DNA of 64,000 nucleotides, from positions 13,274,649-13,338,648 of the forward strand of contig OY747721.1 of the NCBI GenBank assembly GCA_963556495.2, written 5' to 3'. How positions within the stretch are numbered: the stretch's first letter is position 1; each line of letters starts with the position of its first letter. The stretch is from Valencia hispanica (lineage: Eukaryota; Chordata; Actinopteri; Cyprinodontiformes; Valenciidae). A program made the position numbers and the translations under genes. The notes beneath the pieces were generated by a model. That model saw only the letters and a list, made by a program, of their open reading frames with translations. It was not told the origin of the DNA and did no database searches. Shown one piece after another: positions 1 through 64,000 of the stretch.

Positions 1-29
1 ATCTTATGATTTATATATATTTTAAAACA

Positions 30-335
30 CTGTAGAGAAATAAAGTAAACATTACACTTAAAGTGTCATTTTTTTAAAGTAAAATTGTAGATAAATTAAC
101 TCTATACTGTGTAATCATATTACTCTTAACAGTGTGATTAAACCACAGTGTTAAATACTTTTACACAATTCATTGTTATTTAACTCAATATTGAGTAGAA
201 TTAACTCTAAAAACTTGACACCGACCAAAGAGTAAATTTTACACTGATTTCGAGTGGGACCAAATGTTATCTGAAACAGAGTCAAATTCAACTCTTTAGG
301 AGTTAAATTAACACTTCAGTTTTTACTGTGTACTT
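30..335. repeat. AT-rich degenerate repeat with recurring ttaactc/gagttaa motifs
   Basis: The motifs ttaactc, gagttaa, acagtgt and acactgt recur about every 20-30 bases in both orientations. The closing part reads caactctttaggagttaaat. No reading frame or terminal repeat is visible. It resembles a decayed low-complexity fish repeat. Its boundaries are approximate. Confidence 0.45.
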
Positions 336-482
336 GGACTTGGGAGTATAGAGTGTGTATGGGGAGTATGAGTGAGTGTTACAGTGTCTATTCTTGTGTG
401 TTTAGGTGTGCAGGTTAGAATGTATGTGCGTAAGAGGGAGGGAACGTATGACAGTGTCTATGTGTTCCTTTGTATCCGTCAG

Positions 483-1840
483 GATGGATCTTGGGCTGCC
501 CCCTCGTCTGGCGAATCTCTGGCCACACACCAAATGGGGGGCCTATTTCCTCTCCATGACTCCCTGCCAGTGACTGATGCCTCTGCCTGCCGGTGCATTG
601 GTGGGTCTTGGAGTCCAAGGCTGGGTGCTCTAGGGACATGCTGGCTCATCCCTGGTGCCTGCCTGGCCGGGCCTGGGTGGACTGGTGTACTGGTCGGTGG
701 TGTGGTGGGGCGATGTTTTCCTTTCAGTGCCGTTGGCCGGGGTGCCTATTTGGGGGGGGGGGGGGCTGTTTGGGCATTGTTTGGTGGTAGCTGTTGGGTC
801 CTGCATCTTTACTTGTTCTGTATGTTTTGTGCTTGGTCGGTTCATTTGGGGGTTTGATTGGCCTTCGTTGGATGTTTGGTCTCAGTGCTCTGCGGTGTGT
901 GGGATTGAGATTCGGGAGCTGGTTGAGCTCGGGCTTGGGTGCTGGCTGGACTTGGCCTGGGGATGCCGTCCATCCACATTGACTATTGATGTGGCACCCT
1001 GACATGGGTTGGAGGGGCATTGGGATGTCGACTGTGGGGATTGGCCCAAGGTGGTGGCTGCACATGTTGGCCGACATCTGAACCTCGTCCTCCCTGGGGG
1101 ACGGGGTGCCTTCAAGCCTCGGGTCTCCGTGATCCATCCAGATCCATGGCTGGATCTGCCCTGGCGTATAGCCAGCTGCTGGCGGAGCCCATGGGCTCGT
1201 TGCTGCAGCCCCCCAGGGCCCCTGTATTGTAGTTACTGCCTTCAGGGCTCTCCTCTGCTCCTCTCTGGGGGGGGGGGGGGGTCAGCCCTGCATTGGTCCA
1301 CCTGAGGCTCCCGTGCTCTGGGGGTCCTTTGGATGTCTATGGCTCTGATCTCCTTCGTGTCTGGAAGGTGGATGAATGGCTCCTTACACCAGCTATTGAA
1401 CACTCATATGGTGAAGCCTTATATGCACCAGCATGCACACACACACACGTGCGGGGATTCAGGTGTTTGCAGATGCATTCTTTGGCTGAGGTTACGACAA
1501 CTAGATCTTGTAGTAATCTGTACCATGATTTTTCAGTGACGCTGTTGTTGCATAGTATATATCTATTTGTGGGTTGTGGTTGTGTAGTTCTCAGTTTGCA
1601 TTGTTTGGTTTGTTTAATCATTGTTTTTTTTTTCTTCTCTCTGCCATCCTGCAGGTGTAGAAGCAGACGTGGATGTTTTCTTGTATTTTCTTTATTCCCC
1701 TTCCTCTCTTATATCTTCAACTCACCCTCTCCTTTTCAACTTTTTTCCCTATCCCTATCCCTCTTCTTCTTCTTTCTCTTTTTTCTCTTTATTTTCTGTC
1801 TCTGTGTCCATACTATCAGAAAAAAACACAGAAAAAAGTG
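483..1840 (+). repeat. GC-rich interspersed repeat of unknown family, copy 1
   Basis: Large parts align by eye to 54288-55470 in the same orientation. Shared landmarks in the same order are: gtgcctgcctgg, a long G run (754-767 here), a block near 1190-1300 with a second G run, the phrase tggctcc before a CA run (1436-1448, six and a half units), ttttcagtgacgctgtt, and a pyrimidine-rich tail with gatgttttcttgt. Several unrelated open frames cross it and none resembles a known protein. It could be the untranslated part of a LINE or a separate non-autonomous element. The strand is arbitrary. Confidence 0.7.
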
Positions 1841-2419
1841 ATATGCTGTAATGCGTGTGAATGTTGCTATGACAGTATCACCAGCAGTAAATAAACAAAT
1901 TCTTGGCGAATCAGAATATAGTAACTGACTTTTTGCTTGGGTTCATTGCAGACATAAACCACAGATAGTGATAATGGAAAAAATAACTTCTTTCCATGGC
2001 AACAACACTAGTGTAATAAAAAAAAAACTTGTGTCTGGTTACAACTGGTGTTTGTATCATGAAACAACCTGGTATCATGGCAATAATAATAATAATTGGT
2101 TGTCATATTTAAACACACATACAAAATGGATCTACACTTAAAAAAGATTAGAATTGTGACCAACTTTACATCATCGTGATACAGTTTTATTTCAAATTCA
2201 AAGTCTAGTTTCTAAGCTTTAAACTTAAAGAACAAATTCAAGTTACCAATAAAAAAATCAAATTGCATAAATTAAACATTGAATTCCATTAGGAATTGCC
2301 AAACTTTATAAATTAATAATTTATAGATTATTAGTAATTATGATAGTAATTATTTTTGGATCAAAAGAGAAACAATCAAGAGTCAACAGAAAGCTTTAGC
2401 TTTTCCAACTTGAAACTAT

Positions 2420-3175
2420 TGATCAGATCTGAAATCAGGGTGTAATGATGGACTCAAGACATGGAACCTCCAGAGACACATAAAGACAATTACAAAGTCA
2501 ACCTTCTATTACCTGAACATTTCCCAGACTAAAAGACTAATGTTCCAGCAAGATCTTAAGAAACACTTTTACATTTATCTTTAGTCAGATGGATTACTGC
2601 AACAGTTCACAGGTCTGCGCAAAAAGTCAATCAGACAGCTGCAGGTAATCTAGAACGCTGCTGCTCGCACCCTACTCAAAACTAGGAAAATAAAGCACAT
2701 CACCCCACTTCTAAAGTCCTTACACTAGCTCCCTGTACCTCAGAGAATAGACTTTAAAATATTTTTGCTGGTTTATAAATCACTGAATGGCTTCGCACTA
2801 AAATACATTAAAGATCTGTTGTCATTATATCAACCTTCCACACCACTCCGGTCTACTGGTTAAAGTGTACTCTGCATCCCCAGAGTCAAAACCAAACATG
2901 GAGAAGCAGCATTAATTTTCTATGCTCTTCTAATTTGGAACAAACTTCCAGAAAACTGCAAAACTGCTTAAACACTGAGTTCCTTTAAATCAAGGCTAAA
3001 CACTTGTTTAGAGTTGCCTTTGATTAGCATAATTGGTTTTAGTTTGGATTGCAACTTTTTATTAATTTGCCACTTTGCCACTGCAATATAATGTTTTTTT
3101 TGCTTTTTATTTGGTTTAAGGACCTTTACAATGCCTTGTTGCTGAAATGTAAACCAGAAAATAATGCAAATCAAG
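2420..3175 (+). pseudogene. L2/Rex1-like LINE, reverse transcriptase C-terminus, decayed
   Basis: Translation in broken frames resembles the cleaner copy at 60482-61316: QQDLKK, YCNS.., LRKKSIRQLQ, a box like LPVPQRIDFKIFLLVYKSLN, YIKDLL, and RVKTKHGEA. Several stops and frameshifts disrupt it. It is a 5'-truncated remnant of the C-terminal region that follows the reverse transcriptase. The end near 3175 is set by a decayed version of the 3' tail seen at 61260-61316. Confidence 0.75.
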
Positions 3176-4555
3176 TTCACACTCCTTGTAAAAAAGCTTA
3201 AATAATGGGGACCCCACGTACTGCCTGTCAGGCCACATGATTGTCTGTTTTATTGAACTTTAAAGCCCACCTTAATTATTGGTATTCACATTTTTGATTT
3301 TGTCCCCAAATTATTTAGCTTATTTTATTGCCCAACCCTTGTTCTGAAAGTCATCCTGCAGCAATTTTTCTAAATGTCCCCAAAGGTTTTGCACCCAAAG
3401 CTGTTGATCTGCATCACAGTTTAGGCAGGCGAGGCTAGACTGTGATCTACTATAGGTAGCACACATCTTTTGCCGCTTTTTCAAAGCAAGAAAGATGTGT
3501 AATAGTGTTTAGAGGTATAATTCTCTCACTGTATTTTAAATTGCTTCTACTACTAATATAACATATTTTTAAGAACTTATACATTTAGGTATCTCTTCTT
3601 TGTTCATTTGTGGCTACAATTTAAAAGCCAAAAACAATATTTGAAATGTATGATAGAATCTGTCAACACTTTAGTGTATTTTGTATAGTTGGTATTGATT
3701 GTGTCTATAATGTACATCTGTACATCAAGTTACAGTTTCCTATTGGTACTTTTTCTCCAATATAGCTGTTTGGAAGAGATTTGATCATCAAAATTATGGC
3801 AGATGCCCTACTTTGGCAATGCCATTTTAATCAAAATAGTTGTTTAGCCTAAACCTTACCATAAAGCACAACTTAATGTCATTCTTTATGACACATTAAC
3901 ACACATTGGTAAAGTGTTGACTGCTGATATCTGTTGTAAAGCAGTAACTGTGTGTGTAGTCTGTGGCACTTGGTTCCAACTGTGACTCGATACTGTCCAA
4001 TACTGTACACAGCCTGTGTGCAGATATAGCAACAGTTATCAATATTGTTACATAAATAGTGCATCATGTGATGTGGAGGTCAGTACCACTGAATTATTTT
4101 ACGGAGAGATGTCACTTGACACTTGCTTCTTTTAGCTCTGGTGAACAATTTAGAAACTTAACAATTTGAAATGTTATGTCAAGATGGCGTTTTAAAAAAT
4201 GTATGATTAGACCATATTTTTGCACCCTCTTAGTTACTTTAAAATAGTCAACAGCTACACCAAATACAAACAACTTGTTATTTTACAGAGTCGTAGCACA
4301 GAACACTGTTGTCTATGATAAAGACGAATGACTTGTAACTAACCTCGCAAAAGAAGCAGACAGGATGCTCAATACAACAAAGAGAGGCATAATAACACTT
4401 ATTCACTAACATTAAACATTATTACATTTTGTCACATTACAAGCACAAACGTCAGTGTATTTTATGCTAGTATTTAATTTGTTAGATAAACACAAAGTAG
4501 CATGTAGTTATAAAGTAAAATGTTAGGATTCAGTAACTGTGTGCTGGGTTTGTGG
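3176..4555. other. Intronic stretch with no recognised feature
   Basis: AT-rich sequence without an ORF of note, splice-flanked exon, or repeat that I could recognise. The 62-codon frame at 3879-4067 on the minus strand looks like chance. Confidence 0.5.
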
Positions 4556-4559
4556 GTGT

Positions 4560-6112
4560 GTCTGTTTGTGTCTCTACCTCTGTCTGCGGCTGCATGTTTT
4601 GGACACTCGGGTGAAGACAGGGGCTGAGCTGTCCACTGACCACTACCTGGTGGTGAGTCAGCTCTGACGAGGGTGGGGCAGGAGGATACCGGACAGACCT
4701 GGCAGGCCCAAACGTGTTGTGAGGGTCTGCTGGGAACGTCTGGCAGAGTCTCCTGTCAGAAGGAGCTTCAACTCACACCAACTTCGAACATGTCCCAGGG
4801 GAGGCGGGGGACATTGACTCCGACTGGACCATGTTCAGTGCCTCCATTGTCAAGGCTGCTGACCGAAGCTGTGGCCGCAAGGTGGTTGGTGCTTGTCGTG
4901 GCGGCAACACCCGAACCCCCTGGTGGACACCGGCGGTAAGGGATGCTGTCAGGCTGAATAAGGAGTCCTATCGGGTCTTTAATGCTTGTGGGACCCCTGA
5001 AACAGCTGATATGTACTGGCTAGCCAGGCGGAGTGTGGCTCAGATGGTCGCTGAGGCAAAAACTCAGGCGTGGGAGGAGTTTGGAGAGGGCATGGAGAAC
5101 GACTTCCGTGCGGCTTCGAAGCAATTCTGGTCCACCATCCGGCGTCCCACCGGCACGCCTTCCAATCTGGAAGCAGAGTCTGGGGACTTTGGGTCGGGTT
5201 CTCCAATCTCTGGTGCTGAGGTCACTGAGGTCGTTAAAAAGCTCCTCGGTGGCAAGGCTCCGGGGGTGGATGAGATTTGGCCCGAGTTTCTCAAGGCTCT
5301 GGATGTTGTGGGGCTGTGTTGGTTAACACGGGTCTGCAATATTGCTTGGACATCGAGGGCAGTTCCTATGGATTGGCAGACTGGGGTGGTGGTCCCCCTG
5401 TTTAAAAAGGGGGACCACAGAGTGTGTTCCAACTACAGGGGGATCACACTTCTGAGCCTCCCTGGTAAGGTCTATTCAGGGGTTCTGGAGAGGAGGGTCA
5501 GACAGTTAGTCGAACCTCGGATCCAGGAGGAACAATGCGGTTTTCGTCCTGGCCGTGGAACACTGGACCAGCTCTACACCCTCAGCAGGGTCCTGGAGGG
5601 TGCGTGGGTTTTCGTACAACCGTTCTACATGTGTTTTGTGGAGTTGGAGAAGGCTTTCGACCGTCTCCCTCGGGGAGTCCTGTGGGGGGTACTCCGGGAG
5701 TATGGGGCCCCTTGATATGGGCTGTTAGGTCCCTGTACGACCGGTGCCAGAGTTTGGTTTGCATTGCCAGCAGTAAGTCAGGCTCGTTTCCGGTGAGAGT
5801 TGGACTCTGCCTAGGTTGCCCTTTGTCACCGATCCTGTTCATAATTTTTAAGGACAGGATTTCTGGGCGCAGCCAAGGTGTTGAGGGGATACGTTTCGGT
5901 GGCTTCAGGATCGGGTCTGATCTTTTTGCAGATGATGTGGTCCGGTTGGTTTCAGCAGAACATGATGTACAGCTTTCGATGGAGTGGTTCGCAGCCGAGT
6001 GTGAAGCAGCTGGGATGAGAATCATCACCTCCAAATCCGAGACCATGGTCTTGAGCCGGAAAAGGGTGCGGTGCTTCTCCGGGTCGGGGATGGGGTCCTT
6101 CCCCAAGTGAAG
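4560..6112 (+). pseudogene. Rex3 (RTE-clade) LINE fragment, frameshifted
   Basis: This encodes part of the endonuclease and reverse transcriptase of Rex3. STDHYLVVS near 4630 is the end of the endonuclease (SDH box). MFSASIVKAADRSCGRKVV, GGKAPGVDE, FKKGDHRVCSNYRGITLLSL and EEQCGFRPGRGTLDQLYTL are RT blocks, and LFADDVV near 5927 is the catalytic box. The frame 4831-5715 stops at AP; the remainder continues in another frame from 5704 to 6110. The box tggcagactggggtggtggt at 5374-5393 resembles the Rex3 primer site I recall. It is truncated just after the RKRV block. Confidence 0.9.
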
Positions 6113-6119
6113 GAATTTT

Positions 6120-6235
6120 TAATATAATAATAAAAGTAAATGGCAGCAGTCTCAAAAAAAAAAGAAAAAGAAAAATGCCATCATGTGAAAGGTGGATATG
6201 TCTGGGGAAAAGAGGACGGTAAGTCACTTTATTGC
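6120..6235 (+). repeat. Remnant of hAT element with GGTCACCCTA terminus
   Basis: ggcagcagtctcaaaa, gtgaaaggtggatatgtctg and ggggaaaagaggacgg match the right half and right end of the intact element at 13006-13858. The left part is replaced by the Rex3 fragment directly upstream. Confidence 0.6.
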
Positions 6236-6329
6236 CTGTATTCAGAGTCACACGCCCTATTGATGACCTAAAAAGAAAAGGATTGATGGTTTTTAAAATC
6301 TTTTACAAATAAAAATCAGAAGTACATAT

Positions 6330-7440
6330 TTTGATTCAGTCCCCCTTGAAATGGTCCCTTATAGAATCATGTTTCGCCACAATTATGGCTGAAGTTCTTT
6401 TGGGGTATGTCTATACCAGCTCTGCAGATCTAGAAATTGCAATTTTATTTATTCATCATTGAAAAATAGACCAAGTTAAGTCAGATTGGACATTGAGCAT
6501 CTATGCCCATTCATTTGCTAGCATTGCCACTAATTCTCATTTGCACTTAGCTATAGATTTAGACTGGGCCATCCTAATGCTTTGATCTAAAATCTGACAT
6601 GGTAGCTCTGGCTGTATGTTTAGGGTTTCTGTCCTACTGGAAGGCGATCCTTCACCCCAGTCTCAAGTCTAATGGCATAGTCTTAACAGGTTTTCTTCCA
6701 GGATTGCCCTGTATTTATCTTTATCCCCCCTCCCATCAACTCTGACCACCAACGCTGTCTCCTGCTGAAGAAAAGCATCCCCACATCATGTTTTACCACT
6801 GAATGGTTTTAGGGCGTTAGTTTTCCACTACACACAGTATTTTGAATTAAGTTCGATTTTGGTTTAAATGGCCACGAAAACTTTCTTCCACATGTTTGGT
6901 TTGTCACTTAAATATAGTTACAAACTCCAGAGAGTCTCCCACAACAACAGATTCTCCCACCTCAACTTAGGTGGTTGACCATGTCTTGATTTGATCATGA
7001 TGGACTGAACTGAGTTTTAAGAGATATTCAAAGCTTAGGATATTGTTTTATAATCTAACCCTGCTTTAAGATTAACCACAACATTTCCACTCACCTGTCT
7101 GCTGCTCTCCTTGGTCTTCATGGTGATGTGTGTTCACTGCTGTTCTCTAACAAACCTTGGAGGCCTTAATAGAAAAGCTGGATTTATGCCAGGGTAAATT
7201 TACACACAGGTGGACTGTATTTACTAAAGTAATTTGTGAAGGCAATTGGTTAAGCTTGATTTTATTTAGGTGTATCAGAGTAAAGGAGACTAAATACAGT
7301 TACACTTGTACTTAGACTTCCACACTTTTCAGGTGTTCCTAAAAAAGACAAATAAAATACATTAAAGTCTGCGGTTGTAACATGACAAAAGGTGAAGACT
7401 TTCAAGATGTATTCCGGCTTTTGTTAGGGACTGTAAATGT
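6330..7440 (-). pseudogene. Tc1-like transposase remnant, heavily decayed
   Basis: The + strand carries the reverse complement of a Tc1-type transposase. Examples are tagctctggctgtatgttta, tcccatcaactctgacca, cagattctcccacct and a closing block ggttgtaacatgacaaaa near the right end. No long frame survives. It belongs to the same general group as the remnants at 40500, 42529, 51030 and 57420. Confidence 0.7.
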
Positions 7441-8291
7441 CAATCCCATCTGTTGAAGAATGTCTTAATAAACAAGTGACAGACTGAATTTTGGATATTA
7501 ATGTGCAAGTTCATGTTGCTGCCATAATAAACTAATGATAAACTACTGTACCTCAGTTATAATATCTGTATAACAAAACCAACACAATGTGTGTTTCTCT
7601 GGTCCAGTAGATAAACCTTAAAGTGACAAATAAACTGCTTTGCACTGCAAATAAAATACAGAGTCTGTTACAATGTTTATTGAACTTTTGGTGATTTTTG
7701 CAAATTGTACTATGCGGAAGACTTGGGCGTTTTTATTTATGCAATCAAGAGAAAATGGCAGGTTTGTGGTTGACTTGAATCAGAGAATGGCAGCTTCTCT
7801 CTACATCAACCATTTTCACAGACATTCAGCATTGAACAAGAGAGAAGTCTTCCTCTTGAAAGGCAGACATGATTCACTTTTCATAGCTAAATTAATGGTA
7901 AATGTCTATAAGCTAAAAAAAGTTGTTTGTGAAGTGTTTGACATTTTAGATTAAACTAGAGAACCTTAGTCTGCTTAAAAAGAAACTCAAAGTAGCAAAC
8001 AGCAATAAAATGTACAGAGTAGATTGAGTTTCTATTTAACTGATTCAAAGTTTATAAACCAAGGATTTTGATTAGCAAAACGGCAATAAAATTTTTGTGT
8101 GGTTAAATACTGATTTTCACTGATAATTCTTTAGAGATAATCCCCAAAGCTTTTAAGTTGTGTCCACCTTCACGATTCCTTATTATATTTAGTCTTTCAA
8201 TTGACCAGTTCCACAGTAATTACAGGATCCAGTTGAATTAACTTCATTTAAAGGAAGAGTGGCAATCTGATACAAAGTTCTGTTTTTCCAG
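7441..8291. other. Intronic stretch with no recognised feature
   Basis: A 93-codon + strand frame (7673-7954) is present but has no recognisable domain, no splice context and AT-rich codon use; I treat it as chance. The last 20 bases are the pyrimidine tract and acceptor of the first adamts14 exon. Confidence 0.5.
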
Positions 8292-62340
<54,049 letters not shown>

Positions 62341-62564
62341 GTGAGTACATCTCAAATACTTTTACTTTTAGAAGTATTTAATACTGTATGTTTAGATTCT
62401 ACTGACTAAAATGACAAATTTGAGGAAAAAAAACATACTCTTCAGTTTTACAAATTTTAGTTCAGTGCTCTTATTAATTTGCAAAAGTAAAAGCTTACAT
62501 CCACACACTTTATTGTTTTATTGGAATTTTATGATTCATGATTTTCAAATTATTTTACAAATAA

Positions 62565-62890
62565 TAATCTGATACTGCATGGTGGTGGAGTTGGTAGCAC
62601 TTTTGCCTTGCAGCAAGAAGTTCCTGCGTTCATATCCTAGCCTGGGGTTTTTCTGAATGGCGTTTACATGTTCTCCCTGTGCATACGTGGGTTCTCTCTG
62701 GGTACTCTGGCTTCCTCTCACATTCACAACAATCAGGTTAATTGGTCTCTTTAAATCGTCCTTAGGTGTGAATCCGTGTGTGCATCTGTGTTTGTCCTGT
62801 GTTGCCCTGTGACGGATTGGTAACCTGTCTAGGGTGTACTCTGCCTCTTACCTCATAACCATTGGAGATAGGCAGAGCTCTTCAACGACC
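62565..62890 (+). repeat. tRNA-derived SINE
   Basis: The head gcatggtggtggagttggta with a degenerate box B (gcgttcatatcc, 62627-62638) is followed by the body tttacatgttctccctgtgc, gtgggttctctctgggtact and ccctgtgacggattgg, a widespread fish repeat body. No long A tail is present. Confidence 0.7.
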
Positions 62891-62939
62891 CCATTCTTAT
62901 TTCCAAATCAGCTCAAATTAAATCAGAATTCAGTGTCTG

Positions 62940-63130
62940 TGAATATTAGTTTTCAAGTTTCGCCTCAGATTCTCAATTAATTCTAGGTCTAGACTATTCT
63001 AGTATATGAATAGAATTTGATCTAAGCCATTCCATTGTAGCTTTTGATGTATGTTTGATATTTTAATGCTAAAAGAATGTTGGACGTTCAGTTGTAGCTC
63101 ATCTATGACATACGGTAATCATTTTCCCCA
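62940..63130 (-). pseudogene. Tc1-like scrap
   Basis: cagattctcaattaattcta and gatctaagccattccattgt, then agctttt, are the complement of a Tc1-type transposase region also seen at 6500-6620. Confidence 0.6.
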
Positions 63131-64000
63131 GTGGGCTTTTTGTTAATAGAATGAAACAAGCTTATATACAGGATTTTCAGTGTTTCATTCAACTTCAAAT
63201 TCACATCCGTTTTGACTACTTGTCTACTGGTAATTTATGAAAAATAATTTGTTGGTCACACAAATAAATGATACATGGACTGTACCGGTATATATCTTTT
63301 TTAGGAATAGCGACCACTTACAGTAAAGCCTTTTAAGACTAGACTAAACATTCACACATAGATTCCTACACTGATATGCAGATCAATAGGCAACTTCGGA
63401 ATATATGTCCCAGCCAAGGGCACATCGACATGTGGAATCTTGAATCAAAACGGCAACTTTCCAACTGCAAGGAGACTACTCTTCCTGCTTATTTACAGCC
63501 ACTTTGTACACATATTCAACACATAACTGATTATGGGGGCAGGTGTGAGCACCACAACAAGGAGTTGTGTTTGGACTTGCTCAAACCTCACAAGAATATG
63601 AAATATTACCAGCTCTGCTGGGAGCAGATCTGGTATGATTTTAGGTTTTGGATATGAGTAACGCTGTGACATTTTATGATTGGTAATAGTTCATTAATGA
63701 CTGACATCCCCACCTTTCCATCCAAAATTAACCTTTCAGCCTAGAAAAGAAAATTATCACTTATAAATAGTCACAAAGTAGTTTCACACAGTAATTTCAC
63801 AACTAATTTGTTGATCACCTCCTTTTAATCCAAACTGATTGCTGAAAGCTGAAAATTACATTATGCCTGCTAATAAAAAGCTTTATATAATCTTCCTTTA
63901 AATAATGTTTTTATTTAATAGGTTTCTTTTTCAGAATAAAGACAGACTCTAAGAGGCATTCATCAGAATCTTCTCTTTCTCGTTCTGGCTTTTCATAGCT
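63131..64000. other. Intronic stretch with no recognised feature
   Basis: No adamts14 spacer exon was found. A 93-codon frame at 63376-63657 is not recognisable and lacks plausible splice signals. Confidence 0.45.

Noticed and set aside
372..857. 161-codon frame in the GC-rich repeat
   Set aside because: It starts at GTG, has no recognisable domain, and several other frames of similar length cross the same GC-rich text. The second copy does not keep it.
1..8291. Search for the signal peptide and first prodomain exons of adamts14
   Set aside because: No segment with the expected protein similarity and splice borders was found, so these exons are probably before the window.
62341..64000. Search for the next spacer exon
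   Set aside because: No phase-1 exon with spacer-like sequence was seen, including around the ttttcag at 63925-63934.

Overview
The window is vertebrate nuclear DNA, almost certainly from a teleost fish. It holds one host gene with canonical GT-AG introns, spread over about 54 kb, inside a dense mixture of fish-type mobile elements: Rex3 (RTE clade), L2/Rex1-like LINEs, Tc1/mariner, hAT and TTAA-target MITEs, tRNA-derived SINEs, and long microsatellites. The species cannot be named from this sequence.

The host gene is a procollagen N-proteinase of the ADAMTS2/3/14 group, best matched to ADAMTS14, on the + strand. Thirteen coding exons lie at 8292-8448, 16849-17045, 33205-33288, 41487-41643, 46584-46689, 56164-56307, 56436-56568, 56805-56918, 57142-57290, 58958-59130, 59291-59424, 62026-62149 and 62260-62340. 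All splice phases agree, giving a continuous frame of about 584 residues. It runs from the end of the prodomain through the furin site, the zinc metalloprotease domain, the disintegrin-like module, the first thrombospondin repeat and the cysteine-rich region into the start of the spacer. The signal peptide and first prodomain exons lie before the window. The rest of the spacer, the later thrombospondin repeats and the PLAC region lie after it.

Layout. 1-8291 is upstream intron, with a GC-rich unknown repeat, LINE pieces and a decayed Rex3. 8449-16848 holds a four-layer stack: a decayed Tc1-like element carries a hAT element, which carries a 5'-truncated Rex3 with an open frame, and a second hAT copy sits in the same Tc1. 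The 16-kb intron 17046-33204 has TTAA MITEs, a composite 3.1-kb TIR element, a Tc1 copy, a GATA microsatellite inside an inverted repeat, and a LINE inserted into a LINE. 33289-46583 has a second 1601-bp Tc1 copy. 46690-56163 has another TTAA MITE, a Tc1/LINE composite, a 94-bp TA run, and a second copy of the GC-rich repeat carrying 36 CA units. From 56 kb on, exons are tightly spaced, with smaller repeat fragments between them.

No operon, CRISPR array, rRNA or free-standing tRNA gene was seen. I found no clearly new biological system. The observations most worth checking are a tandem splice donor in the exon at 41487, direct Tc1 repeats flanking an in-frame exon, the nested transposons with perfect target duplications, the unnamed GC-rich repeat pair, and three perfect palindromes.
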